The notes under the pieces are model-generated. The model worked only from the letters and a program-made list of their open reading frames with translations, searched no databases and was not told the origin of the DNA. The position numbers were made by a program, and so were the translations under genes. Below are positions 47,096 to 59,345 of a stretch of 64,000 nucleotides of DNA, piece by piece. Each line of letters opens with the position of its first letter. Position 1 is the first letter of the stretch. Location: NCBI RefSeq assembly GCF_050003625.1, contig NC_134397.1, forward strand, positions 274,902,070 to 274,966,069, written 5' to 3'. This DNA comes from Haematobia irritans. Its lineage: Eukaryota; Arthropoda; Insecta; Diptera; Muscidae.

Positions 47096-47211
47096 TCTAC
47101 AATATTAAAATTTGGATAAAAATCTCAAAGAGATTAGGACATACAATTTTAACGGAGGGTTGCAAATTTCAAAGATGAGATCAAGCGTGTTAGGACAGTA
47201 TTTTGTTTGAG

Positions 47212-47372
47212 TTTACAAGGTTAGGAACAGTAGCAGCCCGATATTTGAGGCTATTCCGGACTATTCCATCCATTATGATACTACAGTGGTGAACTTCTCT
47301 CTTAGTGCTGCCCGATTCTATGTTGAGCTCAATGACAAGGGACCTCCTTTTTATAACCACGTCCGAACGGCG
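47212..47372 (-). mobile_element. tRNA SINE fragment (3' half), minus strand
   Basis: GTAGCAGCCCGATATTTGAGG ... GGTGAACTTCTCTCTTAGTG ... GACAAGGGACCTCCTTTTTAT ... CCGAACGGCGT is the inverse of the 3' half of 31307-31619. The tRNA head is missing. Confidence 0.8.
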
Positions 47373-47427
47373 TACAGGGATATGAAGATTTGGACTTGAC
47401 AAACTAAAGGAACACCATAAAAAATAT

Positions 47428-47654
47428 ACACACAAAAAAATATCAATTAATTTGATTGTCAATACAATTAAAATTACGTTTAAATTTGAGCTAACAACGT
47501 AATTTGTAAACACAATTACGATTTTAGTCACTTTAGCAACCAATTTTGTTATATCAACAAACATTTTGTTATATCAACAAAAATTTTGTTGAACTTAAAA
47601 ATTTTCTGTAACAATAATTTATTGTTAGCTCAAAAATTATAATTTTATTTTCTG
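47428..47654. mobile_element. CACACAAAAAA-type MITE rich in TTTTGTTATATCAACAAA
   Basis: Ends CACACAAAAAAATATCAATT and TTTTATTTTCTGTG, with TA outside. The interior has GTTATATCAACAAAAATTTTG motifs and mirror GAGCTAACAA / TTGTTAGCTC. Confidence 0.6.
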
Positions 47655-48095
47655 TGTATAACTAAAAAGTGGCAATTTCAAAAACTTTCGATCTAAGTAG
47701 ACTTTCTCTTAATATACCAAAACCTGTGATGTATGGGCTAGCAACCCTCCCATCCTATTTTGGGATAGCTGCCATATAAATCGATTTATAGATTGCAAAC
47801 TTTGAATTTCTTAAAATCTATTTTAAGATCAGAAGAGATAGTTCCAAACTAAGAATTGAGTATTTCTGCACCAAAAGAAGGAATATGAACAAAATAATAT
47901 TTTTGGACGGTGGATATGTAACATGTTTATGCATCAACAAATTCAATAAAAATTAAAAACAAAAATACAAAATGATTGCTACAAACTATAATTTTGGATT
48001 GAGGAGACTTTCATTATTTCATATGAACGTTTAACAGTTGAATGAACTGTTTCACAATTGGTATATCCAGGGTGCAAATTATTTCGGGATACATA

Positions 48096-48754
48096 CACAG
48101 AAAAAAATATCACCAAAATATTTCCAATTAAAAAGTTAATTGAAGTTGAAATTGTTTTCAATTAATAAATTAATTGATACAATTAACATTTTAATCAAAG
48201 TAGAAACATTAAGTTAATTAAGTAAATGATTGAAAATTTTAAAATGTTTAATTAACAAATTAATTGATACAATTAACTTTTTAATCAAGGTAGAAACATT
48301 AAGTTAATTAAGTAAATGATTGAAAATTTTAAAATTATTAATTAAAAAATTAATTGATACAACTAACTTTTTAATCAAATTCGAAAGACTAAGTCAGTTA
48401 AAAAAAGTGATGAACCTTTTTTTTCATTTTATAATTAAAAATGTATTTCAAACAATCATTTGTTATTCCAAATAAAAACTCTAAGCCAGTTCAGAAAGTA
48501 ATTGAAAATATTGACCTTTTTTAATTAAAAAATTAATTAAGTTTTGCAATCAACATCAATTAAATTTTTAATTGAATCAATTAAAAAATTAATTGAAATT
48601 TGCTAATGAAATCAATTATTTTTTTAATCAATAATTTTTTCTATGCCCAATTAAAACTGTGATTGATACTATTATTTTCGTGATTGAAGACATTTCAATT
48701 AAAAAATTAATTGGATCAATTAATTTCGTGATTGCATCAGATTTTTTTTGTGTG
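48096..48754 (+). mobile_element. TTAATTGA-rich CACACAAAAAA-type MITE, complete
   Basis: TA at 48094-48095 and 48755-48756. Ends CACAGAAAAAAATATCACC and CAGATTTTTTTTGTGTG. It contains a tandem duplication of about 115 bp (TTAATTGATACAATTAAC...AAGTAAATGATTGAAAATTTTAAAAT, about 48165-48280 and 48252-48395), followed by many ATTAATTTTTTAATTGA runs. Confidence 0.8.
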
Positions 48755-48759
48755 TATAT

Positions 48760-49405
48760 GTATAGGATATAATCGAAAAGGCCTAAAATAATTACAAAGT
48801 TAAATTCAGAGTACGAGTTGGGAAATTATGAATAATCTATAATATTAATCTACAATCATTTGACCTTTCATAATAATAAATAAGAAAAACAAGGATATTT
48901 TATAACTACACTAGCAAAAAATTATTTAAGCATTTATTCGAATTGGCAGACTCACATTTTAACCTTTCCGGATGCAGCAGTTCAAAGGCATTTTTACCTA
49001 TATTTGTATGTAAAAATCACAATTTATTCACAAAAGCAATGACAAAAGTTTTTTTTTGGAGACTGCCATAAGTGCATAAGTAATCATAATTCTAAATATG
49101 CATACTTTATATTTTATCATCAAGGCAAAACATCACAATGGCGGAAATACAACGGACGGAATTAAAGAAAACTTCCAAAAATAAACGTATGAAGAGGGCG
49201 CATTTTTAATTCGTCTTACAAATAAAGAAATATTTGATTACGAAAATTTGTATGACGTGAATGCAAAAGATTGCATTTCAATTTCGAATGTTTAAATTCA
49301 ACAAAAAATATTTTTCATATGTGTTTGAAGTCGGTTATCTTTCCTTAAAACATTTTTGCTTTGAAGAAATAATCTTTAAATTAATTGAAATGTTGAATCT
49401 TTGAA
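48760..49405. other. No recognisable feature
   Basis: AT-rich unique sequence; no supported gene or repeat seen. Confidence 0.35.
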
Positions 49406-49544
49406 TTAAAACAAGTATATACGGCCGTAAGTTCGGCCAGACCGAATCTTATGTACCCTCCACCATGGATTGAGTAAAAACTTCTACGAAAGACAGTCAT
49501 CCACAATCGAATTTCTTGGGTTGTGGTAATACTTACCGATGGTA

Positions 49545-50164
49545 CACTCAAAAAAAAAGTTTACTTGGATCCAAAGATTTTGACTTTCCCTTAAGGATTT
49601 TGGTAATGATTCCGAGCCTCCCTGGCTTTAAAACTAGAATAAATAAAATTAAAATTAGATACAGATCTCATTCATCCAAGTTGTATCCTCTTTTTGCGAT
49701 ATATTAATAAATGCATTTATGTACAAACAAATTCCAATTTAAAATCCAAATTATGACAGGTACTTCAAAGTAAAAATAGTTTTCTTAATGTTAAAAAAAC
49801 TTTAAACCAAAGATGCAAATCCTTAAAATAAGTCTTAGCCTATATTTGAAGCGATTTTATCTTAAATTTAAAAATGCAATATGTCAGTTAGGTTAAAGAC
49901 GATTTCTTTAAATTAAAAATGTTTTTCTTTATTTTAAGGAAAATAAGCCTTACTTCAAAGATCTACAACTTCAGCAGAGAGACGGAAAATTTCAAGTTTT
50001 GTGTCCTAAATTTAACGAAAAAAAATTTTAAGCAAGTATTATAAACTTTCATTTAATTAAAATGTCATTATTTTAAAGAATTTTGTCCTTAACTTTGGGT
50101 AAATTTCGATTCCTAAAATTTAAGTTGCATAATCTTCCATATTAGGTCAATATTTTTTTCAGTG
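49545..50164 (-). mobile_element. CACTCAAAAAA-type TA-flanked MITE, complete
   Basis: TA at 49543-49544 and 50165-50166. Ends CACTCAAAAAAAAAGTTTAC and AATATTTTTTTCAGTG, 620 bp. Inverse of 4600-6129 and 63254-63729. It sits in A1 copy 2. Confidence 0.85.
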
Positions 50165-50229
50165 TAATGTATCTTAAAACTTCTTAACATCGTCTTCTAA
50201 ATTGTAAGTTAGTCCATACGTGGTATATA

Positions 50230-51163
50230 AAGGGTGATTTGTTAAGAGCTTGATAACTTTTTTAAAAAAAAAAAACGCATAAAATTTGCAAAATCTCATC
50301 GGTTCTTTATTTGAAACGTTAGATTGGTCCATGACATTTACTTTTTGAAGATAATTTCATTTAAATGTTGACCGCGGCTGCGTCTTAGGTGGTCCATTCG
50401 GAAAGTCCAATTTTGGGCAACTTTTTCGAGCATTTCGGCCGGAATAGCCCGAATTTCTTCGGAAATGTTGTCTTCCAAAGCTGGAATAGTTGCTGGCTTA
50501 TTTCTGTAGACTTTAGACTTGACGTAGCCCCACAAAAAATAGTCTAAAGGCGTCAAATCGCATGATCTTGGTGGCCAACTTACCGGTCCATTTCTTGAGA
50601 TGAATTGTTCTCCGAAGTTTTCCCTCAAAATGGCCATAGAATCGCGAGCTGTGTGGCATGTAGCGCCATCTTGTTGAAACCACATGTCAACCAAGTTCAG
50701 TTCTTCCATTTTTGGCAACAAAAAGTTTGTTAGCATCGAACGATAGCGATCGCCATTCACCGTAACGTTGCGTCCAACAGCATCTTTGAAAAAATACGGT
50801 CCAATGATTCCACCAGCGTACAAACCACACCAAACAGTGCATTTTTCGAGATGCATGGGCAGTTCTTGAACGGCTTCTGGTTGCTCTTCACTCCAAATGC
50901 GGCAATTTTGCTTATTTACGTAGCCATTCAACCAGAAATGAGCCTCATCGCTGAACAAAATTTGTCGATAAAAAAGCGGATTTTCTGCCAACTTTTCTAG
51001 GGCCCATTCACTGAAAATTCGACGTTGTGGCAGATCGTAAGTCTATTCATGATGAAATGTCAAAGCATACTGAGCATCTTTCTCTTTGACACCATGTCTG
51101 AAATCCCACGTGATCTGTCAAATACTAATGCATGAAAATCCTAACCTCAAAAGAATCACCCTT
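50230..51163 (-). mobile_element. DD41D (rosa-type) mariner, copy 2, internally deleted
   Basis: 934 bp, with TA at 50228-50229 and 51164-51165; ends as in copy 1. Inserted in A1 copy 2. The catalytic domain is open but the DNA-binding region is deleted. Confidence 0.9.
50338..51050 (-). pseudogene. DD41D mariner transposase, catalytic domain intact, N-terminus deleted
   Basis: The minus-strand frame from 50991 to the stop at 50338 is uninterrupted (217 aa) and covers the whole catalytic domain. Counting from that Met, the Asp residues are D15 (FSDEAHFW), D108 (FQQDGATCH) and D150 (LTPLDYF); 41 residues lie between D108 and D150, the DD41D signature. The proper start MNRLT at 51050 is followed by a deletion junction (CTTACGATCTGCCACAACG) that puts it out of frame. 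The C-terminus HLRRSRGQHLNEIIFKK is complete. It could only yield a protein without DNA-binding domain. Confidence 0.9.
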
Positions 51164-52369
51164 TATTAGAAAAAGGTATATATAGGTAAGTCTACAAATA
51201 ATTACGACGGTACTTAGAGAGCCAGAAGTGAAATATGGGGGTCGCTTATATGGGGGCTATATGCAATTATGAACTTGATATGGACTAATTTTTGTGTAAT
51301 TGGGGATCGATTTATCTGAGGGATATATATAACTATAGTCCGATGTGGACCTAATTACGCATGGTTGTTAACGGCCATATACTAGCACAATGTACCAAAT
51401 TTCAACTGACTCGGATGAAATTTGCTCCTCCAAGAGGCTCTAAAACCAAATCTCGTGATCGGTTTATAATGGACCGATATGGACCACTTTTGGAATGGTT
51501 TTAAAAATCATATACTAACACCACGTACCAAATTTCAACCAGATCGGTTGAAATTCGGTTCTCCAAAAGGCAGCGGAGGTCAAATCTTGGGATCGGTTTA
51601 TATGGGGGATATATATAATTACGGACTGGTATGGACCAATTCCTGCAAATTTCAACTGAATCGGATAAATTTTGCTCTTCCACGAGGCTCCCGAGATCAA
51701 ATCTGGGGATCGGTTTACATGGGGGCTATATATAATTATGAGCCGATGTAGACCAATTTTTACATGGATGTTAGAGATTATATACTTATACCACGTACCA
51801 AATTTCGACCAGATCGGATGAAATATGCTTCTCTTAGAGGCTCCGCAAGCCAAATCTGGAGGTTCGTTTATATGGGGGCTATACGTAAAAGTGGACCGAT
51901 ATGGCCCATTTTAAATACCATCCGACCTACATCAATTACATATACTTGTGCCAAGTTTCAAGTCGATAACTTGTTGCGTTCGGAAGTTAGCGTGATTTCA
52001 ACAGACGGACGGACATGCTTAGATCGACTCTGAATCTCACCACTACCCAGAATATATATGTAATTTATGGGGTCTTAGAGCAATATTTCGATGTGTTACA
52101 AACGGAATGACAAAGTTAATATACCCCCATCCTATGGAGGAGGGTATAAAAAGCTTCAGACTAATACTTATTTCTAAGATTTCGGATTTATATACTTATT
52201 ATTAATACATTAATATAATCGTTGTACTTTGGCGGCTTCTTGCATTCCTTAGGTTTGTTACACATTGTAGTACCATCAAGTGGTAATTTACTAAATTATT
52301 AAAATCATATTAAAAAAGGATCAAAATTAATAAAAATGCAAAAAAATATATAGAAAAAATTTTGTTGAC

Positions 52370-53228
52370 GGCCAATGCTTTTTATACCAAGAAAACACTT
52401 TTAAAGCAAATATTATGAACTTTCTTTTTTAAATTTCTTTATTAAAAAAATTCCTTGGTATTGTGTAAATTGCATGTCCTAAAATTTAGGTTGTAACATT
52501 TTTAATATTAGGTCAATATATTTTTCAGTGTGATTTGGATTTGAAATGCCTCTCTAATAAAGATTATGCAAACTAACTTTTATGTAACGCAACTTACCCA
52601 TCTTACATCTTAACCCATTCCCTGCCATTGTACTCGTACAGATAGTTGGCAACATTTTATATCGCATAATTTTGTTTATAAATTAAATTAGACAACGTTT
52701 CGTTGGGTTTTTTATGTTTTATGTTTTTTATATTTTTTAACTGAAGTTAATTGTAAATATATAAATGAGTTTAAATTTTTATTTTTTTTAATGGTCTTGG
52801 CGTGTAATGGGTTAAGTACGTTTCTATAAAATAAAGAAATTTTAATTAAATAAAAGTTTATAATCTTTGATTTCTTCCTTAAGTTTACGACACGAATCTT
52901 TGAAATTCACGTCTCTCTGTCAAAGTCTCATGCCTATAAAGTCAGGCAGATTTTCCTTAAAGTAAAGAAAACTATTTTTGATTTAAAAAAATAGTGTTAA
53001 AATTAACTGATATATTGAATCTTTGTATTAAAGATAAAAAAGCTTCTAATATATAAGACTATTTTTAATTAAGAAAACATTTTTTAATTTGAAGTACCTG
53101 CTATTATTTGGATTTTTAAACTGAAATTTATTTGTACAATTTGCAAGAAGAAAATGAAAATTCGACAGATCATTGATAGATACACTAAATTTAATTTCAT
53201 AGACCCTAGATTTAAAGGCAGATAGCAC
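52370..53228. mobile_element. Two facing fragments of the CACTCAAAAAA MITE family
   Basis: 52380-52532 matches the right part of 49545-50164 in the same orientation (AGCAAATATTATGAACTTTC ... ATATTAGGTCAATATATTTTTCAGTG). 52835-53228 matches the family in plus orientation (AGTTTATAATCTTTGATT ... TAGATTTAAAGGCAGA). Unique AT-rich sequence lies between, probably two independent insertions or a broken one. Confidence 0.55.
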
Positions 53229-53229
53229 A

Positions 53230-53702
53230 CTGAAAAAACAGTGAACCCACCAGGAAGAAAACTTTCGGTTAATTTTAGAAAATTTTGAATATTTGTAGAA
53301 AATTTTAACTAAACAGAATTACAAACGTTGGCATCACGCCGATGTCATAAAAATAAGTAAATATTTTTGGACAAATTCAAGAAAATTTATTAGACATAAC
53401 TAAGTTTTTTCACTTGTTAAAGAAAATTTTGTAGTTGGAAGGAAAAACTTGGAGTTAAAAATTGCAAGAATGTCTTTAGTGACATACGAAGTTCATGATG
53501 GACACATTTTTGGTAAAATTTACAAATTTAAAGAAATTCTGAACTATTTTGTGGAAGACACGAATTTAGTTTTAGTTAATTTAACTAACGTACACAAAAA
53601 ATTATTAGAGTAAAGGAAACTTTCTCCAAACATAATAATTCCATGAACTAACATAAAGATAAATTGGCTTTAGTGAAATAGAGAGTTCACTTTTTTTTGA
53701 GT
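53230..53702 (+). mobile_element. GTGAACCCACC-family TA-type MITE
   Basis: Ends CACTGAAAAAACAGTGAACC and GTTCACTTTTTTTTGAGTG. Internal landmarks ATTGCAAGAATGTCTTTAGTG, CGAAGTTCATGATGGACAC and CATGAACTAACATAAAG match 55986-56511. Confidence 0.7.
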
Positions 53703-53819
53703 GAACCCTGCAACTGTCTTTATTTTAAAGAATCCGTATCTTAGGCTCGGGATCAATGTCATCCTTAATCTTTCGGGGAATGTCAAAATGTTTGGATCCA
53801 AGCATTTTTTTTTTGTGCA

Positions 53820-54025
53820 CAGACTTTTTCATTGTGGTCATCATTGTTCTGGCCACTTGTTAGCATTCCCGCTTTGCATATCAAGGGTATGAGCTACGCT
53901 GTAAAATTGAAGCCCCTGGTCATTGAGCTAAGTCATTAAGAAGTTCACCACTGTGTCATCACAATGGACTCGATATTATAAGTGAGTTTGAAATATTGAC
54001 CTGCTTCTTCTAACCTAACCATTCT
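53820..54025 (+). mobile_element. Degraded tRNA SINE
   Basis: GCCACTTGTTAGCATTCCCG at the head; TAAAATTGAAGCCCCTGGTCATTGAGCT, AAGTTCACCACTGTGTCATC and TTCTAACCTAACC at the end match the SINE in order, with internal loss. Confidence 0.65.
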
Positions 54026-54029
54026 TCTG

Positions 54030-55020
54030 CGCATGAACTTGCTTTCCTGACAGTGAGCTTTAGATGATTGTTTTGACTATACCCAGAATATTGATTCTCT
54101 TCTGACTCTTATTAGATTTCATGTTCATCCATACTTCCGGTACTACATATCGGAAAAAGAAACTTAATTCTATGTTCTCTACCTTGTTTCAGAATAAACA
54201 AAAATTTTTAATTTCCTTACCTTGTTATTGAAGCTACACACTCCACACTAAAGTAATCACCACTAAATAATTTCCACTTGGAGGAAATGTAAGAAGCATT
54301 CGTAAATTCTTACCTCTTCTTGTCTGTCCCACTTTTGAATAATTACAATAAAAAGCAACAACACGAATAAACAACAATAAAACTGAGGCCTTAAGTCTGA
54401 AATTGTGCCGCCATAGAGAAAAAAAGGGCCAATAAAATCGAATGTTTATGACTTCAATTGATCATTCAATGATCGGACGAAGACAACAAAAAACATGGAC
54501 TAATAATGTTCTTTACAACGGGTAGCAGGCTGACATTGGCTCTAGGATATGTCCGATTACATTTTTTTGTTATTGGAAAGTAATTTACAAGACCATGAAA
54601 CATCGAAAAGGCCAATGTTGAAAAAAACGAGACGGATGCCAAGTCTGGGACATATGCTCGTAATGTGCATGTAATTTAGAATTACGTTTCATCCATTTGG
54701 AATACTTAGATATTCTGGTGGACATTTTTGTGTATTTTATTGATGGCTCACGCGAGGCTAAGGTAGTTTGGTGTGTAATGAGGACTGACATGGTTTACAG
54801 ACTTCTGGCTTTGGGAGAGGTTTAATGATATTTACATGGAAATAGAGTACATGAAGCAATAATAAATTACTTAATGTGAATTAAGAAGTAAGTTTTGTTG
54901 AAAATTATTGCAGATGCGTAATAAAAATGTCACTTACATATCCACATTGTTGTCTAAATGGAAAGATAATATGTGACTATTGCTAAATCGAAGAGCTAAC
55001 ATAGGTACATGAAGGTTAGG
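54030..55020. other. No supported gene
   Basis: Unique sequence of mixed composition. One TGCGCATG motif at 54037-54044. Nothing else recognisable. Confidence 0.35.
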
Positions 55021-55023
55021 TAT

Positions 55024-55315
55024 ATCCAGCAAAAACTCTCATTAGCAAATAATCTTTCATGGTTATGAAAAAGTCAACCAACAAAGGTTAAAATCCGGCA
55101 AAGATGAACATTTTAACTTTATTTGCATTGTTTTTTTTATTATTTAGTCTTTTTTGCGACATTTTTTTAATTGTCCAAAAATTAAATTTTGTATTCAAAC
55201 GGTCAAATATCACACTCGCTAAAACTGGCCCAAAAGAACTTCACCGGAAGTGGAAAGGAATTGATGGTGAATCCCAGGATGCTTGTGCAACAACTTCCTA
55301 AGTTTGTTGCTGGGA
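55024..55315 (+). mobile_element. G-family MITE with CCAGCAAAAAC / TTGTTGCTGG ends
   Basis: TATCCAGCAAAAACTCTC start and AGTTTGTTGCTGGGATA end. Internal order as in 2300-2625. Confidence 0.7.
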
Positions 55316-55331
55316 TACTACAATTAAATAG

Positions 55332-55500
55332 AGGGTGCCACTATGGTGTAGTGATTAGCATAGTATGCAGAGCGTCATGTGTTCAATCTCAGTTTCTACC
55401 AAACACCAAAAAGTTATTCAACATTGGATTATCCCCTCTCAGTAATGCGCCGTGCAGATTATAAATTTATCCGGATGACAGAGCTCGTGTCGAACATATC
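55332..55500 (+). mobile_element. tRNA SINE 5' half
   Basis: GGGTGCCACTATGGTGTAGTGATTAGCATAG (A box) and TGTGTTCAATCTC (B box), then ACCAAACACCAAAAAGTTATTCAAC and TATCCCCTCTCAGTAATGC. The 3' half is lost. Confidence 0.75.
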
Positions 55501-55985
55501 CCATATATTGGCCACATTATAAGTTAAGTCAGAAGGTATAATTAATACTGCTGCATGGTTATGGGATCTATTGGCGCCATATTATGTGGATGAATGATAT
55601 ATTATAGACACGTCAAGTAAAGGATGGGTCCCGCCTGAGTCATTCTTATACCTCGATAAAAAAGATCATTCAGAAAGGTCTTTCCTGTGTTTTATAACTA
55701 TTATACAAGTGTCAATATCAAAGCTATTGATTGTACAAATTATTTAGATAATAATTTAAGATTCAGCACTAGCACATCACATAGAGATCTGCTTTCCTCT
55801 CATAAACCTATACCAAAACAGTATTGGTGGCTAATTAATCAAAATTATATTTTAAGTCCTTTGCTTTAAAACTTCTGACTTAAACCTTTAAAAATAAATT
55901 TAACGTCATGTTTTTTGCAAAAATTTTTCATTACAAAAAATTTACAATAAAATTTCAAACATGTAAGAATAATACTAGTATCACA

Positions 55986-56511
55986 CCCAAAAAAAAGTGA
56001 ACCCACCATGGAAGAAAATGTAGGTTTATTTTAGAAAATTTTAACTAAAATAGTTTTCTAATTGCAACATGTTACAAATAAGTTTATAATTTTTATCAAA
56101 TTGAAGAAAATTTATTAAAAATAATTAATTTTTTTCTGGTATGTAAGAAAATTTCATATGTTGAAGGAAAAAATTGGATTTAAAAATTGTTAAAATGTCT
56201 TTAGCGCTGTACGAAGTTCAAGACAGGTACAATTTTAGTAAAATTTACTCATTTGAGAGACTTATGAACTCAATTTAAGCAAACTTCTGTCATTTTAGGA
56301 AAATATGAACTAATTTATTTTTTAGTAAAATTGTGCACTATATTTGTATACAACTTTTTTTCTTATTTTAAGTTCACATCATTAAAGTTAGCAAAAAATT
56401 ATTCAAATAAGGAACATTTGCTCATATTGTGCAAAATCTAACTAAAATCAACTAATCTTCATGAACTAAAATAAAGTTCAGTTGGCATTAGAGCCCCTTT
56501 TTTCTGGGTGC
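55986..56511 (+). mobile_element. GTGAACCCACC-family TA-type MITE, complete
   Basis: Ends CACCCAAAAAAAAGTGAACC and CCCCTTTTTTCTGGGTG. The ends resemble those of the C family (CACCCAGAAAAAAGTG), and both share the motif GTACGAAGTTCAAG / GAACTTCGTATAGCGCC, so C and this family are probably related. Confidence 0.75.
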
Positions 56512-56566
56512 ATATTTTCCCAAAAGAAAATCTCAACCATAATTATTGTACTCGAGAGCCCGACTA

Positions 56567-56851
56567 CACACAAAAAAAATTTCACGAAATTTTTTCCAAT
56601 TAAAATTTTAATTGACTTTTAAAAAATATTCAATTAAAAATTTAATTGATTCAAAAAATTTTTTAATTGAAACAAAAATCAATCACAAAAATAATAGTAT
56701 CAATTAATTTTTTAATTGGATCAATTAAATTTTTAATTATTTAATTAATTTTTTAATTGATACTATCATTTCTGTGATTGAAGACATTTCAATTAAAAAT
56801 TACTTGGATCAATTAATTTCGTGATTGAATCAGAAAAAATTTTTTTGCGTG
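56567..56851 (+). mobile_element. TTAATTGA-rich CACACAAAAAA-type MITE, 285 bp
   Basis: TA at 56565-56566 and 56852-56853. Ends CACACAAAAAAAATTTCACG and GAAAAAATTTTTTTGCGTG. The compact reference copy for the family. Confidence 0.85.
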
Positions 56852-57059
56852 TATGGGACTAAGTATTGTTGAAGAAAATATTATATACTATCGTTTATTA
56901 TAGTTATACATTATATAGAAAATTTGAAACAATAAACACGAAAAAAAAACAAAAAATATTTATGGGACATTTACCGATTATTTAGTCATCACTCACAATT
57001 CGTATCGATTGTATACACTGTAAGATTCTTTATAAACACAGACATACCGTCCGGAAAAA

Positions 57060-57300
57060 CTTATAGTCTGGTGGAATTTCTGAGTGTTTCCAAACTTCTC
57101 TAAATGGTTTCATCGAAATGTGAAATGCAATTAGGACTCGGCTCTAAAGAGGAGGGCCCTCGTCGTTGATGTAAACATTGAATCAGACAGGATACAAAAG
57201 AGAAGTTAAGAACCTCTGGTACCGCCATGAACTGAATAGTCTAAGTGAGCCTAAACCGCGGACTGCCACTCTATCTAACCTAACCAACTTTTAAATGGAA
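57060..57300 (+). mobile_element. tRNA SINE 3' portion
   Basis: GGAATTTCTGAGTGTTTCCAAACTTCTCTAAATGG, GGACTCGGCTCTAAAGAGGAGG, AACTGAATAGTCTAAGTGAGCC and the final CTATCTAACCTAACC match the 3' part of the SINE; no tRNA head. Confidence 0.8.
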
Positions 57301-59160
57301 ATCTTGTTACGCAAGAACATGATCAATGGAGAATGTTCTTATTTGTAGCGTTTCACCACAACTACTTAGATTATTCAGTACATTGTGAGATACACCAATG
57401 TTAACACTGAACGTTCATGGGTCTTCGAATTTCTTCCTGATCAAAAATATATACTTTATAGTCGGAAATAGATATTTTGACGTATTACAAACGGAATGTC
57501 AAACATATTCTAATGAAAAAAAAATTATAAAATTTATGAAAAATCTTTGTTTAAAAAATGAATGAAGAAACTTTAATAAAGAATGTTTCATAAATGTTCG
57601 TACGAAAATTGTAAAAGTTCTTCGAAAACATAAGGGAAATTCTATGAAACTTGTCGTGCTATAATGAAGAATATATGAGCAAATGTTACTGAAGATAACG
57701 GACAAAATTCCCAAGTATTTCTGAACTTAATATTCATCTTCAGCCACAGAAATGCAATCACAATTAGATCAAAATTTTCACACCAAAAATTTAAATTACA
57801 ATAAAAAATAAAATTTTTAAAATTATCCAGGCCCGCTGGATGAAGGGAGTGCAGTGGGACTTGTGCTGTTTTGCTTCTCCCAATGTATTTGTAAATTTCT
57901 GCACTCTGTTATCTCTTTTCAAAACTAAAAATTTATAGGGTCATCTGGAAATTTCTCTCATATCAATGAGTGTCACCCGATAAGAGATGTCTTCCATGAT
58001 GTTCATTAACTTCGTGAAATTTTTCGTGAGGCACAATCTTGTCACGTGAACATCGCTCAACCTTAGCTTTCCCATTACATCTTTTTCATGCATATTCGAA
58101 ATAATTTTAGGAAATTCATGAATTCCCCTAACATACCTAGAGTACTTACATCCATTGCATTTTAACACTCCATTCACGTATTGCCGTTAAGATTTATTAC
58201 ATTCGTATGCTAATGAAGGGATCAATGGAGATTTACCGATGATTTACAATAATGAAACTCAATAAATTTCATGGGTGTATATGTATATGGTCATTCAACG
58301 TTGATGTTGCAAAAACTTCCAAGAATATGATAGTGGAAATAGACAAAAAATCCCATATATCCAACATATAATGAATGTATGGCCTATATTAACTAAAAGC
58401 TACATTGGATGACACGTAAGTGAAATTTATTAATGTAATTATGTTATACTCGCAGTTATTGAACTTCGTTTGTTTGTGCATAGAAATTTCTTAAAATAAA
58501 CAATTGGAAGAAAGTTGTCCAATAATATATGCATTTAAATGTCATATATTAGTACGATAAATGTTCAATATAATTGCTGACATTTTTATGGGATATATGC
58601 ATCGGAATATTGGCTATAAAATTGATTCTATAGTTAATAATATTTTACTACAAATGAAGAAAATGACTTGTGAGTGAAAGTGTATTGCAATGAAAACTTT
58701 TGAATTCGTAATAACCAGAATGAGTTATCACAAAGTCCTCGAAAACTGCTACTACAGAAGATAAATTACTACAAAAAATCGTATTAGAAAACCACCGATT
58801 TTTAAAAATATCGCATGATATTTGGTCATTGCAAAGCTCTCTGAGATATGGGCGGCCCGCCTCCGAGAGACTTTTAGGGCAAGGGTTGAAGCTGTTTAAG
58901 CGAGGGAGTTTCTGCTTTGATTCGCTGCAGTCGACGAAGTTCGATCTACTGCTACATATCTGTCAGCTAGGGTTAGAATAAAACGCAGTACTGTCCATAT
59001 TTCAATAGAAACATGTCGGAAATAAAAATGCTTAAAACCTCTTAAAAAGTACTAAAAATTAATTTTTTGGCACTACAAGGCTTTAAAACAACCAGATCTA
59101 GCAGGAGATGGGAAAATTTGGGACGCTGGTTGCGAAGAAACCAATTCAATAGCCTAGAAG
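57301..59160. other. Unique DNA, no supported gene
   Basis: Short frames only. A GC-rich patch at 58848-58965 (GGGCGGCCCGCCTCCGAGAG, GATTCGCTGCAGTCGACGAA) stands out but has no recognisable product. Confidence 0.35.
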
Positions 59161-59164
59161 GTTA

Positions 59165-59345
59165 TGTAATCATGAAATTAATTGATCCATTTAATTTTTT
59201 TGTCAATTATAATTAGTAATTAATGTTTTAATAAAAAAACTTAGAAATTTTCAATCATATTATAATCATCATTATTTAATTTGATTAAAAAATACTTGGA
59301 TCAATTATTATTAATTGATTACGTTTCCAGCTTTTTATTATTTGT
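59165..59345. mobile_element. TTAATTGA-rich MITE fragment
   Basis: ATGAAATTAATTGATCCATT and TTGATTAAAAAATACTTGGATCAATTATT resemble the family at 56567-56851. Confidence 0.4.

Larger units (their letters stand above)
49408..52152 (+). mobile_element. A1-family element, copy 2, with two nested insertions
   Basis: Left end ACGGCCGTAAGTTCGGCCAG ... TACCCTCCACCATGG; right end CCTATGGAGGAGGGTATAAAA. It is interrupted by a MITE (49545-50164) and by a DD41D mariner (50230-51163), both at TA sites. Units of about 154 bp run from about 51240 to 51890 (GGGATCGGTTTATATGGGGG phase points near 51590 and 51700). The 3' arm ACAGACGGACGGACATGC and TTTATGGGGTCTTAGAGC is as in copy 1. Confidence 0.8.

Noticed and set aside
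47190..47564. 124-codon minus-strand frame
   Set aside because: It runs through a SINE fragment and a MITE end; no protein similarity.
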